Positions 45,397 to 54,986 of a stretch of DNA of 64,000 bases are shown here, one piece after another. The DNA lies in contig NISF01000002.1 in NCBI GenBank assembly GCA_002270295.1, positions 310,001 through 374,000 on the forward strand. Direction: 5' to 3'. The stretch is from Enterobacter sp. 10-1 (lineage in GTDB: Bacteria > Pseudomonadota > Gammaproteobacteria > Enterobacterales > Enterobacteriaceae). The notes below the pieces were generated by a model. The model was not told the origin of the DNA and did not search any database. It saw only the letters and a list, made by a program, of their open reading frames with translations. How positions within the stretch are numbered: the first letter of the stretch is position 1; every line of letters begins with the position of its first letter. The position numbers and the translations under genes are program-made.

Positions 45397-46008
45397 ATGG
45401 AAATGAGTTTTATCGCGAGCTTCTGGCTGGTCTCTTTTCTGCTGATTATCACGCCAGGGGCCGACTGGGCCTACGCTATCAGCGCCGGTATTCACGGGCG
45501 ACGGGTGGTTCCTGCCGTAGCAGGACTGATGTCCGGGCATCTGCTGGCAACCCTCGCGGTGGTCGCCGGCGTTGGGGTGCTGATCGCCGGGCATCCGCTG
45601 GCGCTGTCGACCATCACGCTGTTCGGCGCGGCCTATCTGCTGTGGCTCGGTATCGCCATTTTGCGCCATCCGTCGGCGCCGTCGGCCGCAGAGCAGCGGG
45701 CGGATAGCTGGCAAGGCTGGGCAATAAAAGGACTTTGCATTAGCGGCCTGAATCCAAAAGTCTTTCTTTTATTCCTCGCCCTGCTGCCGCAGTTTACCGA
45801 TCCGCAAGGCAGCTGGTCGGTGGCGATGCAGATGTCGGCACTTGGCTGCCTGCACCTGATAACCTGCACGTTTATCTATTTACTGGTCGGCTATGGATCG
45901 AAAACGGTATTAGGCACCCGACCCCAGATGGCGCAAAGAGTCAGCATACTTTCAGGCATCATCATGGTGATAATTGCTCTGTTATTATTCTACGAGCAGC
46001 TCGGATAA
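45397..46008 (+). CDS. LysE-family amino-acid exporter
   Basis: 203 residues from the ATG at 45397. Six hydrophobic segments with the family start FIASFWLVSFLLIITPGADWAYAIS (loop PGADW, about 19-23), GLMSGHLL (about 43) and GLNPKVFLLFLALLPQF (about 124-140). RhtB/LysE-type exporters remove an excess amino acid or analogue. The divergent Lrp/AsnC regulator is the probable activator. The start gap 45246-45396 must hold both promoters. Confidence 0.9.
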   Translation: MEMSFIASFWLVSFLLIITPGADWAYAISAGIHGRRVVPAVAGLMSGHLLATLAVVAGVGVLIAGHPLALSTITLFGAAYLLWLGIAILRHPSAPSAAEQRADSWQGWAIKGLCISGLNPKVFLLFLALLPQFTDPQGSWSVAMQMSALGCLHLITCTFIYLLVGYGSKTVLGTRPQMAQRVSILSGIIMVIIALLLFYEQLG

Positions 46009-46939
46009 TGCCGCCGTACGGGCGCAAAGGCAGGAATATCGTCCTGATCGTTTAATCCCTGACGCCGCTGCGTAAATTTATGGCGCAGCGGCCAGCACTA
46101 TTTTGGTCAGCTTCCCGGCGTGGATTCCGCCTCGTGGAATACCCTCCGGCGCGGATCAAAAAGATCGCTTCAGACGCAAATAATAATAGCGTCAAAAAAC
46201 CCGATAAAATTAGCCTGCTTATTCAGGCGTAAAAAACACCGGCACCGAAAATTCCAGATAGCTCCAAAAGACTCCAAACCCCCGTAAACAAGGCGTTCAG
46301 CTGGTTCAGCGGCGCCGGGGAGATTTCGCCCTCACCGCCGCGTTAATAATTGATCGCTGGCGCCACACATATCGCTTTACTTATTATTACTATTCTCCGC
46401 CTGAATTTTGCAGTATGGTTTAACCGCTGTTGTAGTGATGCAGTGAATGCTATCCGGCGTGCATATCGTTCTTCGCAAGCTGCGGGACATTTACGCAATA
46501 TTCATCTGCGGTACGCGGCCAGAACCCTCCGTCAGGGAATGATGGCGAGCCCGCCGGGAGTTTAATTATTACAGTACTATGAGTCAGGAAAGCTCCAGAC
46601 CCATAGCCTATGCCTCTATATTTACGGAGCGCATAATCAGGAGAAAAGCAGGATGAACCGGACGTTGAAGCCCCCAGGAAAACCGTATTCTTTCAACAAG
46701 ATAAAAAACCATCCGTCACTCTTTATGAAGCCACCGCTCCTCAACTGCGGGGATCTTTATGTTTCATTCATTATCTCAAACATAATGACCTGCCGGCAGT
46801 AATATATGCTGGAATACTTTTCCTGCTCCCCTGAAAGTACCGCGGAGAGGTAGAGTTAACGATTACAAATTACAGTCGGATGTAAAAGCTGGCCTGCTGA
46901 CGATGGCCAGAACGTAATGTATGCCTGCAATTAAAAGGG
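46009..46939. other. 931-bp gap upstream of fimB
   Basis: There is no gene with a recognisable product. Composition shifts from GC-rich near LysE to mixed, with several short broken reading frames. In E. coli a region of similar size upstream of fimB carries distant control sites (NanR, NagC). Whether such sites exist here could not be decided by eye. One short frame with a good ribosome site is listed separately (46653-46802). Confidence 0.5.
46653..46802 (+). CDS. Possible 49-residue protein upstream of fimB
   Basis: AGGAG at 46639-46643 precedes the ATG by 9 bp. The frame encodes 49 residues starting MNRTLKPPGKPYSF, with a Pro/Lys-rich first half and a hydrophobic VSFIISNIM stretch. There are no recognisable relatives. 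It could be a remnant of a longer gene or chance. Confidence 0.25.
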   Translation: MNRTLKPPGKPYSFNKIKNHPSLFMKPPLLNCGDLYVSFIISNIMTCRQ

Positions 46940-46945
46940 ATGATA

Positions 46946-47551
46946 ATGAAAAATAACACCGATATCAAAAAAAGGAACTTCCTGACTCAAGCCGAAATAG
47001 AGTCGCTGTTGAAAGCTGCCAATACAGGAGTGCACGCCGCGCGTAACTACTGCCTGACATTATTGTGTTTTATTCATGGTCTGCGCGCCAGTGAAATATG
47101 CCGCCTGCAAATATCCGATATCGATCTCCGTTCAAAATGTATTTATATTCATCGTCTGAAAAAAGGATTCTCTACTACCCACCCGTTACTAAATAAAGAG
47201 ATTCAGGCATTAAAAAACTGGCTGGATATCCGTACCGGCTATCCCGATAGCGACAGCGAGTGGCTATTTTTGTCACGTAAAGGCAATCCCCTCTCACGCC
47301 AGCAGTTTTACCAAATTATTTCTTCATCCGGAGGCCATGCCGGGCTGTCGTTGGAAATACATCCGCACATGCTCCGCCACTCCTGTGGATTCGCGTTAGC
47401 CAACATGGGGATAGATACGCGATTAATCCAGGACTATCTCGGACATCGAAATATCCGCCATACCGTCTGGTACACCGCCAGTAACGCCGGCCGCTTTTAC
47501 GGTATCTGGGACAACGCCAAAGAGAAGCGGCGTATTAGCCTTATCCAGTAA
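46946..47551 (+). CDS. fimB: FimB tyrosine recombinase, switches fimS both ways
   Basis: 201 residues from the ATG at 46946. An ATG at 46940 is also in frame, but only the later one leaves room for AAGGGA. The protein is very close to E. coli FimB. The catalytic set of tyrosine recombinases is present: Arg in HGLRASE (about 47), Lys in HRLKKGFS, HMLRHSCG (about 138-145), His and Tyr in HRNIRHTVWY (Tyr about 171). In E. coli, FimB inverts the promoter element in both directions. Confidence 0.95.
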   Translation: MKNNTDIKKRNFLTQAEIESLLKAANTGVHAARNYCLTLLCFIHGLRASEICRLQISDIDLRSKCIYIHRLKKGFSTTHPLLNKEIQALKNWLDIRTGYPDSDSEWLFLSRKGNPLSRQQFYQIISSSGGHAGLSLEIHPHMLRHSCGFALANMGIDTRLIQDYLGHRNIRHTVWYTASNAGRFYGIWDNAKEKRRISLIQ

Positions 47552-48188
47552 TCTTACCTGACGCCAGGGAAGGCGTTGTCACGAGCAGTAAGCGGGGAAA
47601 CATTAATAAATATTAACCATGCGTTAATTGAGATTAATGTTCCCGCAAGTTCTTATTTACTCAGCAAAGAATCAAATAGCGATATCCCTGTATATATTCC
47701 GGATATCCATTCGCTATTTATAACCAGACCAGGAACCTGCCCCGCCGGACGTAATTGCCGCAGTCAGTCTGGACACCGACAGCGCGGAGCAGCCGGAGCG
47801 TACGCCTGGTACGTAAGGATTATTCGCCACGTTTACCCATTGGAGCGCCCTGCAGGACGTGGCAAATAAATAGCCTGACGGGATAGCTTCGAAACCATTC
47901 AGCGCTATTTTTCATCTATAATATCGCCACCAATATCTTTTTCCCTTTTGATTTTATGGACCTGGCAACGATTACCGGCGACTCTATTGTGGTATTGAAT
48001 AAAATCCATAAAAATAAGAATTATCGCGTGGCGATATTTTGGCTATGTGTAAATGTAATGTGATCGCCTATTTGAACTTAAATACCTTCATATAATACGG
48101 TTTTAACATCGCGGATTATTTTTTAATCAGCCTGAACATTTTTTCAGGCTGAGGCCTTCGTGTAAATTAAATACAGGAGCAATGTATT
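47552..48188. other. fimB-fimE gap with a hairpin in the fimE leader
   Basis: 637 bp without a convincing gene, longer than the roughly 0.5-kb gap in E. coli. A 97-codon frame from a TTG at 47576 has no familiar content. A perfect 10-bp hairpin, TCAGCCTGAA/TTCAGGCTGA (48127-48152), lies 37 bp before the fimE start and has no T-run after it. Confidence 0.5.
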
Positions 48189-48785
48189 GTGAATCGACGT
48201 CGTTTTCTTACCGCCAAAGAAGTTCAGGCTATGATGCTGGCCGTACGGCACGGACCAACCGGCGAACGTGATTATTGTCTTATTCTGCTGGCGTTTCGCC
48301 ACGGCATGCGAATCAGTGAATTACTCAACCTGCACTACCGCGATCTTGACCTCAGCGAGGGGCGCATCAACGTCCGCCGGCTGAAGAACGGATTTTCAAC
48401 CATCCACCCGCTGCGCTTTGACGAGCTGGAGGCGATTGAGCGCTGGACTCAGGTCCGCGCCGGCTGGAAGGCCGCGCAAACAAGCGACGCTATTTTTATC
48501 TCCCGCCGCGGCACCCAGCTCTCGCGGCAGCAGGCGTATCGTATTATCCGCAGCGCCGGCGAAGAGGCCGGAACCGCGACCCACACCCACCCGCACATGC
48601 TGCGTCACGCCTGCGGCTATGAGCTCGCCGAAAGAGGGACAGATACGCGTTTGATTCAGGATTATCTGGGACATCGAAATATTCGCCATACGGTGCGCTA
48701 TACCGCCAGCAATGCCGCACGTTTTGCCGGATTATGGGAAAGAAATAATTTGCTGGATAAAAGCGTCCCTGAGCAGAAGAAATAA
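48189..48785 (+). CDS. fimE: FimE tyrosine recombinase, favours ON to OFF
   Basis: 198 residues from a GTG (AGGAGC 8 bp upstream), the length of E. coli FimE and strongly similar throughout (GKEVQAMM-like start, HGMRISELL, RLKNGFST, HMLRHACGYELAERG, HRNIRHTVRYTASNAARFAGLWE). Catalytic Arg, Lys, His, Arg, His and Tyr are present. In E. coli, FimE mainly turns fimS from ON to OFF. Here it lies 43 bp before the left inverted repeat. In the OFF state the fimA promoter fires back across the 3' end of fimE. Confidence 0.95.
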   Translation: MNRRRFLTAKEVQAMMLAVRHGPTGERDYCLILLAFRHGMRISELLNLHYRDLDLSEGRINVRRLKNGFSTIHPLRFDELEAIERWTQVRAGWKAAQTSDAIFISRRGTQLSRQQAYRIIRSAGEEAGTATHTHPHMLRHACGYELAERGTDTRLIQDYLGHRNIRHTVRYTASNAARFAGLWERNNLLDKSVPEQKK

Positions 48786-48827
48786 ATTATTACTTTGATA
48801 AATAAGATAAATTTCGTGAATGAACAG

Positions 48828-49153
48828 GTCAATTGGGGCCAAACTGTTTATATCATAAAAATGTTTTGTAATCTTTTGCAACTGGCAAGTGCATATATTT
48901 CCAAAAATAATAAATATCTAATTGATTAAGAACACTTTTTACCCCGACATTTATTTACTTTCATTTCCATACCATTCGTAACTCTGCCTTGTCCTCTCCG
49001 CTGACTCAGCCGCTCTGCCTACGCTACCAAAAATAAAAATACAGCATAAAAAACCACAAAATAGAAAACAAAAGGCCTTAAAAACCAAATAAACACTGAA
49101 TAATCCACACTTTAAGCATTTTAGTCCAATGAGTCAAAATGGCCCCAATTGAC
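48828..49153. repeat. fimS: fimS invertible promoter element
   Basis: The left inverted repeat GTCAATTGGGGCCA (48828-48841) and the right repeat TGGCCCCAATTGAC (49140-49153) are exact reverse complements over 14 bp. They contain the TTGGGGCCA half-site of E. coli fimS. The distance between the outer ends of the 9-bp cores is 316 bp (E. coli 314). The inner 298 bp are AT-rich. FimB and FimE recombine at these repeats, flipping the promoter relative to fimA. Confidence 0.96.
48852..48881 (-). promoter_or_regulatory. fimA promoter, in OFF orientation
   Basis: On the minus strand TTGCAA (48881-48876), 18 bp, TATGAT (48857-48852) matches the E. coli fimA promoter (TTGAGA, 18 bp, TATGAT) in spacing, -10 sequence and place beside the inverted repeat. 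It points toward fimE, away from fimA, so the element is in the OFF state in this sequence. Confidence 0.85.
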
Positions 49154-49280
49154 TCATCGTTGGGGCAAAAACTGAGCAGAGCCGGCAGTCGGACCATTCG
49201 GCTGACATATGGAATGCCTGGAAGGCACAAAGACTGCCAATTTCGGTTCGTAATATCGACATTGTTTAAAGGAAAACAAC
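49154..49280. promoter_or_regulatory. fimA leader
   Basis: 127 bp from the right inverted repeat to the fimA start. It contains the partial repeat TTGGGGCA at 49160-49167, close to the recombination half-site, and the ribosome site AAAGGAAAA before the ATG. In the ON state transcription would enter here. Confidence 0.6.
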
Positions 49281-49829
49281 ATGAAAATCAAAACACTGGC
49301 AATCGTTGTTCTGTCAGCCCTGTCCCTGAGCTCCGCGGCGGCTTTGGCCGATACCACCACGGTAAACGGCGGGACGGTGCACTTTAAAGGGGAAGTGGTC
49401 AACGCAGCCTGTGCAGTAGACGCCGGCTCTATCGATCAAACCGTACAGCTGGGCCAGGTGCGTTCAGCCAAACTCGCTACCGCGGGCAGCACCAGCTCCG
49501 CCGTTGGTTTCAACATCCAGCTGGATGACTGTGATACCAGCGTTGCAACTAAAGCATCCGTCGCCTTCTCCGGCACGGCGGTCGATAGCACCAACACTAC
49601 CGTACTGGCGCTGCAAAACTCTGCAGCCGGCGGCGCAACTAACGTCGGCGTACAGATCCTCGACAGCACCGGCACCGCGCTGGCGCTTGACGGCGCAACT
49701 TTCGGTGCCGCCACCACGCTGAATGATGGCACCAACATCATTCCATTCCAGGCTCGCTACTATGCAACCGGCGCGGCAACTGCCGGTACCGCTAACGCCG
49801 ACGCGACCTTCAAAGTTCAGTACGAGTAA
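49281..49829 (+). CDS. fimA: FimA, major type 1 pilin
   Basis: 182 residues. A signal peptide almost the same as E. coli FimA ([20 protein letters not shown], cleavage after ALA) is followed by a pilin domain with its Cys pair (NAACAV and LDDCDT) and the C-terminal chaperone strand (ATFKVQYE). The N-terminal donor strand [16 protein letters not shown] is clear. It forms the helical rod. It is transcribed only when fimS is ON. Confidence 0.96.
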   Translation: MKIKTLAIVVLSALSLSSAAALADTTTVNGGTVHFKGEVVNAACAVDAGSIDQTVQLGQVRSAKLATAGSTSSAVGFNIQLDDCDTSVATKASVAFSGTAVDSTNTTVLALQNSAAGGATNVGVQILDSTGTALALDGATFGAATTLNDGTNIIPFQARYYATGAATAGTANADATFKVQYE

Positions 49830-49855
49830 TTGACACATCACGCACGGATGCTCGT

Positions 49856-49872
49856 CGGGCCAGGATGGCCCG
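49856..49872 (+). terminator. Hairpin between fimA and fimI
   Basis: CGGGCCA/TGGCCCG stem with a 3-base loop, 27 bp after the fimA stop and without a T-run. It probably attenuates or protects the fimA message so that the major pilin is made in excess. Confidence 0.6.
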
Positions 49873-49900
49873 TTATCCATACAGGACTGGGGTAATCACG

Positions 49901-50440
49901 ATGCAAGGAATGAAATCAGGTCTGTTGATCTTTTTGCTGCCGCCGCTGGCGCTGGCCGGTAACCAGTGGAACGTAACCCTGCCCGGCGGCAACATGCGTT
50001 TCCAGGGCGTCATTATCGCCGAATCCTGCCGCGTTGAAGCAGGGGATCGGCAGTTGACGGTCAATATGGGGCAAATCAGCAGCAATCGGTTTCATTCAGC
50101 AGGAGAAGATACTGACCCCGTCCCTTTCGCGATCCATTTACAGGATTGCAGCACCGCGGTCAGCCAGCGGGTGGGAATGACGTTTCACGGCGTTGCTGAT
50201 GGCAAAAATCCGGACGTGCTCTCGGTGGGCGAAGGCCCAGGGATCGCTACCGGCGTCGGCGTCGCGCTGTTTGACAGCCAGGACCATCTGATCCCGCTTA
50301 ATAGCCCACCAACGACCTGGTCACAGCTGTATACGGGACCAACCACGCTACATTTTGTCGCCAAATATCGGGCGACCGGACGTCAGGTGACCGGCGGAGC
50401 CGCAAATGCTCAGGCCTGGTTTTCGCTGACCTATCAGTAA
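49901..50440 (+). CDS. fimI: FimI, minor pilin-like protein
   Basis: 179 residues from the ATG at 49901. A shorter start at 49910 is possible. A signal peptide (cleavage after ALAG) precedes a pilin domain with N-terminal strand [12 protein letters not shown], a second Cys in LQDCST and the end [10 protein letters not shown]. In E. coli, FimI is thought to end or anchor the rod. It lies between fimA and the chaperone gene as in other fim operons. Confidence 0.92.
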   Translation: MQGMKSGLLIFLLPPLALAGNQWNVTLPGGNMRFQGVIIAESCRVEAGDRQLTVNMGQISSNRFHSAGEDTDPVPFAIHLQDCSTAVSQRVGMTFHGVADGKNPDVLSVGEGPGIATGVGVALFDSQDHLIPLNSPPTTWSQLYTGPTTLHFVAKYRATGRQVTGGAANAQAWFSLTYQ

Positions 50441-50475
50441 CCAGCCAGCAGGCATACCGGATACGGGAAACAACG

Positions 50476-51201
50476 GTGAGTATAAAAGGGGAAAACGTGA
50501 GAAAGAGACTGGGGATAACGCGCAGCCTGTTAGCGGGATTGTTGATGATAGCCACCGGCGGGTTTAGCACCTATGCCGATGCGGGCGTGGCGCTGGGAGC
50601 CACCCGGGTTATCTATCCTGCCGGGCAAAAGCAGGTCCAGCTGGCGGTAACCAATAACGATGACAACAGCACCTATCTGATTCAGTCGTGGGTAGAAAAT
50701 GCCGACGGTCAGAAGGACGGACGCTTTGTGATCACCCCGCCGCTGTTCGCCATGCAGGGTAAAAAAGAGAACACCCTGCGGATCATCGACGCCACCAACA
50801 ATCAGCTGCCGCAGGATCGCGAAAGCCTGTTCTGGATGAACGTTAAGGCGATCCCGTCGATGGATAAATCGAAGCTCAGCGACAATACCCTGCAGCTGGC
50901 GATTATCAGCCGCATCAAGCTCTACTATCGCCCGGCTAAGCTGGCGCTCTCGCCGGACCAGGCGACGGATAAGCTGCGCTTTCGCCGCAGTGCGAACACC
51001 CTCACGCTGATTAACCCTACTCCCTACTACCTGACGGTGACCGAACTCAACGCCGGAACCCGGGTGCTGGAAAACGCGCTGGTTCCGCCGATGGGCGAAG
51101 CCTCGGTGAAGCTGCCGCCGGACGCCGGCAGCGAGATCTCCTGGCGGACGATTAACGACTACGGCGCGCTGACCCCGCGGATGAAGGGCGTCGCGCAATA
51201 G
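50476..51201 (+). CDS. fimC: FimC, periplasmic chaperone of type 1 fimbriae
   Basis: 241 residues from a GTG, closely matching E. coli FimC. After the signal peptide (cleavage in YADAG) the mature protein starts GVALGATRVIYPAGQKQ, with Arg8 of the active site. The second conserved basic residue lies in IISRIKLYYRPAKL (Lys of the G1 region). It folds pilins by donor-strand complementation and takes them to FimD. Confidence 0.95.
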   Translation: MSIKGENVRKRLGITRSLLAGLLMIATGGFSTYADAGVALGATRVIYPAGQKQVQLAVTNNDDNSTYLIQSWVENADGQKDGRFVITPPLFAMQGKKENTLRIIDATNNQLPQDRESLFWMNVKAIPSMDKSKLSDNTLQLAIISRIKLYYRPAKLALSPDQATDKLRFRRSANTLTLINPTPYYLTVTELNAGTRVLENALVPPMGEASVKLPPDAGSEISWRTINDYGALTPRMKGVAQ

Positions 51202-51275
51202 CTACGGGGAAACCAGCGTTATCCCCTGAAATATAATAAGAACTGACTGCCGGGCGACTTCGGACCGGAGGGATT

Positions 51276-53912
51276 ATGTCACATCTGAAATATGGACCGA
51301 ACCGTTTGGTTTCTCCTCGCGCCCGGCGTCATGCCCCGCTTTTTGCACGACGGCTGGTGCAGTTCCCGCTGCTGCTTGCGCTTGCCACGCAGGCCTTTGC
51401 CGCGCGGGCGGAACTCTATTTTAACCCGCGTTTTTTGGCTGACGATCCGGCGGCGGTAGCGGACCTCTCCAGTTTCGAAAAGGGACAGGAGGTACCGCCC
51501 GGCACCTATCGGGTCGATATCTACCTGAACAACGGCTTTATGACCACCCGCGACGTGACCTTTAAGGCCGGGGAAGAGGATCATCGGCTGGCGCCCTGTT
51601 TGACCCGCGGACAGCTGGCGAGTATGGGCGTCAATACTCCCGCCGTGGCGGGAATGGATGCGCTGGCCGCCGATGCCTGCGTACCGCTGACCACCATGAT
51701 CAAAGAGTCCACCAGCCGCTTCGACGTCGGCCAGCAGCGCCTGTACCTGACCGTTCCCCAGGCCTTTATGGGCAACCGCGCGCGCGGCTATATTCCCCCT
51801 GAGCTCTGGGATGACGGAATTAACGCCGGGCTGCTGAACTACAACTTTACCGGCAACAACGTGCACAACGATATTGGCGGCAGCAGCAGCTATGCCTACC
51901 TGAATCTGCAAAGCGGCCTCAACCTCGGCGCCTGGCGCCTGCGCGATAACACCACCTGGAGCTACAGCAGCGGCGGCAGCTCATCGAGCAACGAGAATAA
52001 GTGGCAGCACGTTAACAGCTGGCTGGAGCGGGATATTGTCCCCCTTCGCTCGCGCCTGACGCTCGGCGACAGCTATACCAACGGCGACGTGTTCGACGGC
52101 ATCAACTTCCGCGGCGCCCAGCTGGCCTCTGACGACAATATGCTGCCGGACAGCCAGAAAGGTTTCGCCCCGGTCATTCACGGGATTGCCCGCGGGACGG
52201 CGCAGGTCTCGATCAGGCAAAACGGCTACGAGATCTATCAGAGCACGGTGCCGCCCGGGCCGTTCACCATCAACGACCTCTATGCCGCAGGTAACGGTGG
52301 CGATCTGCAGGTCACCATCAAAGAGACCGACGGCACCCGCCAGGTCTTTACCGTGCCGTGGTCAACGGTGCCGGTGCTGCAGCGCGAGGGCCATTCGCGC
52401 TTCGCCCTGACGGCGGGGGAATATCGCAGCGGCAACGACCAGCAGGAGAAGCCGAAATTCTTCCAGGGGACGCTGCTGCACGGCCTGGCGGCGGGCTGGA
52501 CGCTGTACGGCGGCTCCCAGCTGGCCGACCGCTACCGCGCCTTTAACCTCGGCGTAGGTAAAAACATGGGCGAGTTCGGCGCCGTGTCGCTGGACGTGAC
52601 CCAGGCAAACGCCACCCTGCCGGACGACAGCAAGCATCAGGGGCAGTCGCTGCGTTTTCTCTATAACAAATCGCTTAACGAAATCGGCACCAATATTCAG
52701 CTGGTCGGCTACCGCTACTCCACGCGGGGCTATTACAGCTTTGCCGATACCACCTATAGCCGGATGAGCGGCTACGACGTCGAGACCCAGGACGGCGTTA
52801 TCCAGGTGAAGCCCAAATTCACCGACTACTACAACCTCGCCTACAGCAAGCGCGGCAAGGTGCAGGTCAGCGTCACCCAGCAGCTGGGACGCACCGCCAC
52901 GCTCTACCTGAGCGGCAGCCACCAGACCTACTGGTCAACCGGCAAAGCGGACCAGCAGCTGCAGGCCGGGCTGAACGCCGCGGTGGACGATATCAACTGG
53001 ACGCTGAGCTACAGCCTGACCAAAAACGCCTGGCAGCAGGGGCGCGACCAGATGCTGGCGGTCAACGTCAACATTCCGTTCAGCCACTGGCTGCGCTCGG
53101 ACAGCAAATCAGCGTGGCGCCACGCCAGCGCCAGCTACAGCATGTCGCACGATCTCGATGGCCGGATGACCAACCTCGCCGGGCTCTACGGCACGCTGCT
53201 GGAGGATAACAACCTCAGCTACAGCGTGCAGACCGGCTATGCCGGAGGCGGCGCCGGCAACAGCGGCGGCACGGGCTATACCGCGCTGAACTACCGCGGC
53301 GGCTACGGCAACGCCAACGTGGGCTACAGCCGCAGCGACGGCTTTAAGCAGCTCTACTACGGCGTCAGCGGCGGCGTGCTGGCCCATGCCAACGGCGTGA
53401 CCTTAAGCCAGCCGCTGAACGACACGGTGGTCCTTATCAAAGCGCCCGGCGCGGAAAAAGTGAAGGTGGAAAACCAGACCGGCGTGCGCACCGACTGGCG
53501 CGGCTATGCGGTGCTGCCTTACGCCACCGAGTACAGGGAGAACCGGATCGCGCTGGATACCAACACCCTCGCCGACAACGTCGATCTTGACGACGCCGTG
53601 GTCAGCGTGGTGCCAACGCATGGCGCGATCGTGCGCGCCGACTTCAAGGCCCACGTCGGGATGAAGCTGCTGATGACCCTCACCCGCAACGGCAAGCCGG
53701 TGCCGTTCGGCGCCATGGTGACCTCGGCGAGTAATCAGAGCGGCAGCATTGTCGCCGATAACGGGCAGGTCTACCTGAGCGGGATGCCGCTGGCCGGTCA
53801 GGTACAGGTGAAGTGGGGAGACGGGCCGGATGCCGGCTGCGTGGCCGATTATCGCCTGCCGCCGGAGAGCCAGCAGCAGGCGCTCAGCCAGCTATCTGCC
53901 GTGTGCCGCTAA
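51276..53912 (+). CDS. fimD: FimD, outer-membrane usher of type 1 fimbriae
   Basis: 878 residues, full length. The long N-terminal leader ends in AFAARA (about residue 46). It is followed by the N-terminal periplasmic domain (ELYFNPRFL...), the barrel with plug ([23 protein letters not shown]), and two C-terminal domains with the Cys pair near DAGCVADY and SAVCR. It exports and orders the FimC-bound subunits. It is followed within 10 bp by fimF. Confidence 0.96.
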   Translation: MSHLKYGPNRLVSPRARRHAPLFARRLVQFPLLLALATQAFAARAELYFNPRFLADDPAAVADLSSFEKGQEVPPGTYRVDIYLNNGFMTTRDVTFKAGEEDHRLAPCLTRGQLASMGVNTPAVAGMDALAADACVPLTTMIKESTSRFDVGQQRLYLTVPQAFMGNRARGYIPPELWDDGINAGLLNYNFTGNNVHNDIGGSSSYAYLNLQSGLNLGAWRLRDNTTWSYSSGGSSSSNENKWQHVNSWLERDIVPLRSRLTLGDSYTNGDVFDGINFRGAQLASDDNMLPDSQKGFAPVIHGIARGTAQVSIRQNGYEIYQSTVPPGPFTINDLYAAGNGGDLQVTIKETDGTRQVFTVPWSTVPVLQREGHSRFALTAGEYRSGNDQQEKPKFFQGTLLHGLAAGWTLYGGSQLADRYRAFNLGVGKNMGEFGAVSLDVTQANATLPDDSKHQGQSLRFLYNKSLNEIGTNIQLVGYRYSTRGYYSFADTTYSRMSGYDVETQDGVIQVKPKFTDYYNLAYSKRGKVQVSVTQQLGRTATLYLSGSHQTYWSTGKADQQLQAGLNAAVDDINWTLSYSLTKNAWQQGRDQMLAVNVNIPFSHWLRSDSKSAWRHASASYSMSHDLDGRMTNLAGLYGTLLEDNNLSYSVQTGYAGGGAGNSGGTGYTALNYRGGYGNANVGYSRSDGFKQLYYGVSGGVLAHANGVTLSQPLNDTVVLIKAPGAEKVKVENQTGVRTDWRGYAVLPYATEYRENRIALDTNTLADNVDLDDAVVSVVPTHGAIVRADFKAHVGMKLLMTLTRNGKPVPFGAMVTSASNQSGSIVADNGQVYLSGMPLAGQVQVKWGDGPDAGCVADYRLPPESQQQALSQLSAVCR

Positions 53913-53922
53913 GGAAAGGATC

Positions 53923-54453
53923 ATGATGACAAAATCGCTCTATTTGCTGATGGCCGTGCTGTCGCTTGCCGTGGCCAACGCTTTCGCCGCCGACAGCACG
54001 ATCTCCATCAGCGGCTATGTTCGGGATAACGCCTGCGCGGTGGCGGGAGAATCAAAGGATTTTACCGTCGATCTGCTGGATAACGCCGCCAAACAGTTTC
54101 ATGCCGTCGGCGCAACCACTCCCGTGGTGCCGTTTCGCATCGTCCTGTCGCCCTGCGGCAGTTCGGTTACCGCGGTAAAGGTTGGCTTCACCGGGGTGGC
54201 GGATAACAACAACACCAGCCTGTTAAAGCTGGACAGCGGCGCGTCGGCCGCGGCGGGGATGGGAGTGCAGATCCTCGATACTCAGCAGGCGATGCTGCCG
54301 CTGAACGCCGCTTCCTCGGCGATAGCCTGGACCACCCTGACGCCAGGGCAGACCAATATCCTGAACTTTTACGCCCGCCTGATGGCGACCCAGGTCCCGG
54401 TCACCGCCGGGCACGTTAATGCCACAGCGACCTTTACGCTGGAATTTCAGTAA
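53923..54453 (+). CDS. fimF: FimF, tip fibrillum adaptor pilin
   Basis: 176 residues from the ATG at 53923; the next codon but one at 53926 could also serve. Signal peptide ends AFAAD, and the mature protein starts [17 protein letters not shown], matching E. coli FimF. Cys pair in NACAV and SPCGSS. It ends [10 protein letters not shown]. It links the FimA rod to FimG in the tip. Confidence 0.94.
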   Translation: MMTKSLYLLMAVLSLAVANAFAADSTISISGYVRDNACAVAGESKDFTVDLLDNAAKQFHAVGATTPVVPFRIVLSPCGSSVTAVKVGFTGVADNNNTSLLKLDSGASAAAGMGVQILDTQQAMLPLNAASSAIAWTTLTPGQTNILNFYARLMATQVPVTAGHVNATATFTLEFQ

Positions 54454-54465
54454 CCGGAGGCTGAG

Positions 54466-54969
54466 ATGAAATGGACTCACCCAGGATGGCTGGTGGCCGG
54501 AGCGCTGCTCATGGCGGCCTTCTCGCTACAGGCCGCCGACGTCACCATCACCGTTAACGGCAAGGTGGTGGCAAAACCGTGCACGGTGTCGACCACGAAC
54601 GCCACCGTCGACCTCGGCGATCTCTACACCTTCAGCCTGGTCTCAGCGGGGGCCGCTTCGGCCTGGCACAGCGTGGCACTCGATTTAAGCAACTGCCCGG
54701 TGGGCACCTCGCGGGTGGTCGCCACCTTCAGCGGCACCGCGGACGGCACAGGCTATTACAAAAACCAGGGCACCGCCGGCAATATCCAGCTTGAGCTGCA
54801 GGACAGCGGCGGCACCACGCTGAACAACGGCGCCAATAAATCGGTGCAGGTCGATGACGCCACCCAGTCCGCCCATTTCCCGCTGCAGGTCAGAGCGCTG
54901 ACGGTAAACGGCGGCGCCACCCAGGGAACCATTCAGGCGGTGATTAACGTCACCTACACCTACGCCTGA
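54466..54969 (+). CDS. fimG: FimG, tip fibrillum pilin
   Basis: 167 residues. Signal peptide ends LQAAD, and the mature domain begins DVTITVNGKVVAKPCTV, the donor strand that completes FimH. The Cys pair lies in KPCTV and SNCPV. It ends VINVTYTYA. It joins FimH to FimF. Spacing to fimF is 12 bp and to fimH 17 bp. Confidence 0.94.
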   Translation: MKWTHPGWLVAGALLMAAFSLQAADVTITVNGKVVAKPCTVSTTNATVDLGDLYTFSLVSAGAASAWHSVALDLSNCPVGTSRVVATFSGTADGTGYYKNQGTAGNIQLELQDSGGTTLNNGANKSVQVDDATQSAHFPLQVRALTVNGGATQGTIQAVINVTYTYA

Positions 54970-54986
54970 ATCAGGAGAGTACGTTT

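Noticed and set aside
45246-45452. 69-residue N-terminal extension of the Lrp-type protein
   Set aside because: Family similarity begins exactly at MDSIDRKIL (45245). The extension would cover the divergent promoter and the start of LysE.
46350-46565. 71-codon frame upstream of fimB
   Set aside because: The translation resembles no family and lacks a convincing ribosome site.
47576-47869. 97-codon frame after fimB
   Set aside because: TTG start without a ribosome site, and no similarity that I recognise.
46946-48785. Two integrase-like genes as signs of a phage or mobile element
   Set aside because: They match FimB and FimE over their whole length and flank fimS. There is no attachment-site duplication or phage gene.
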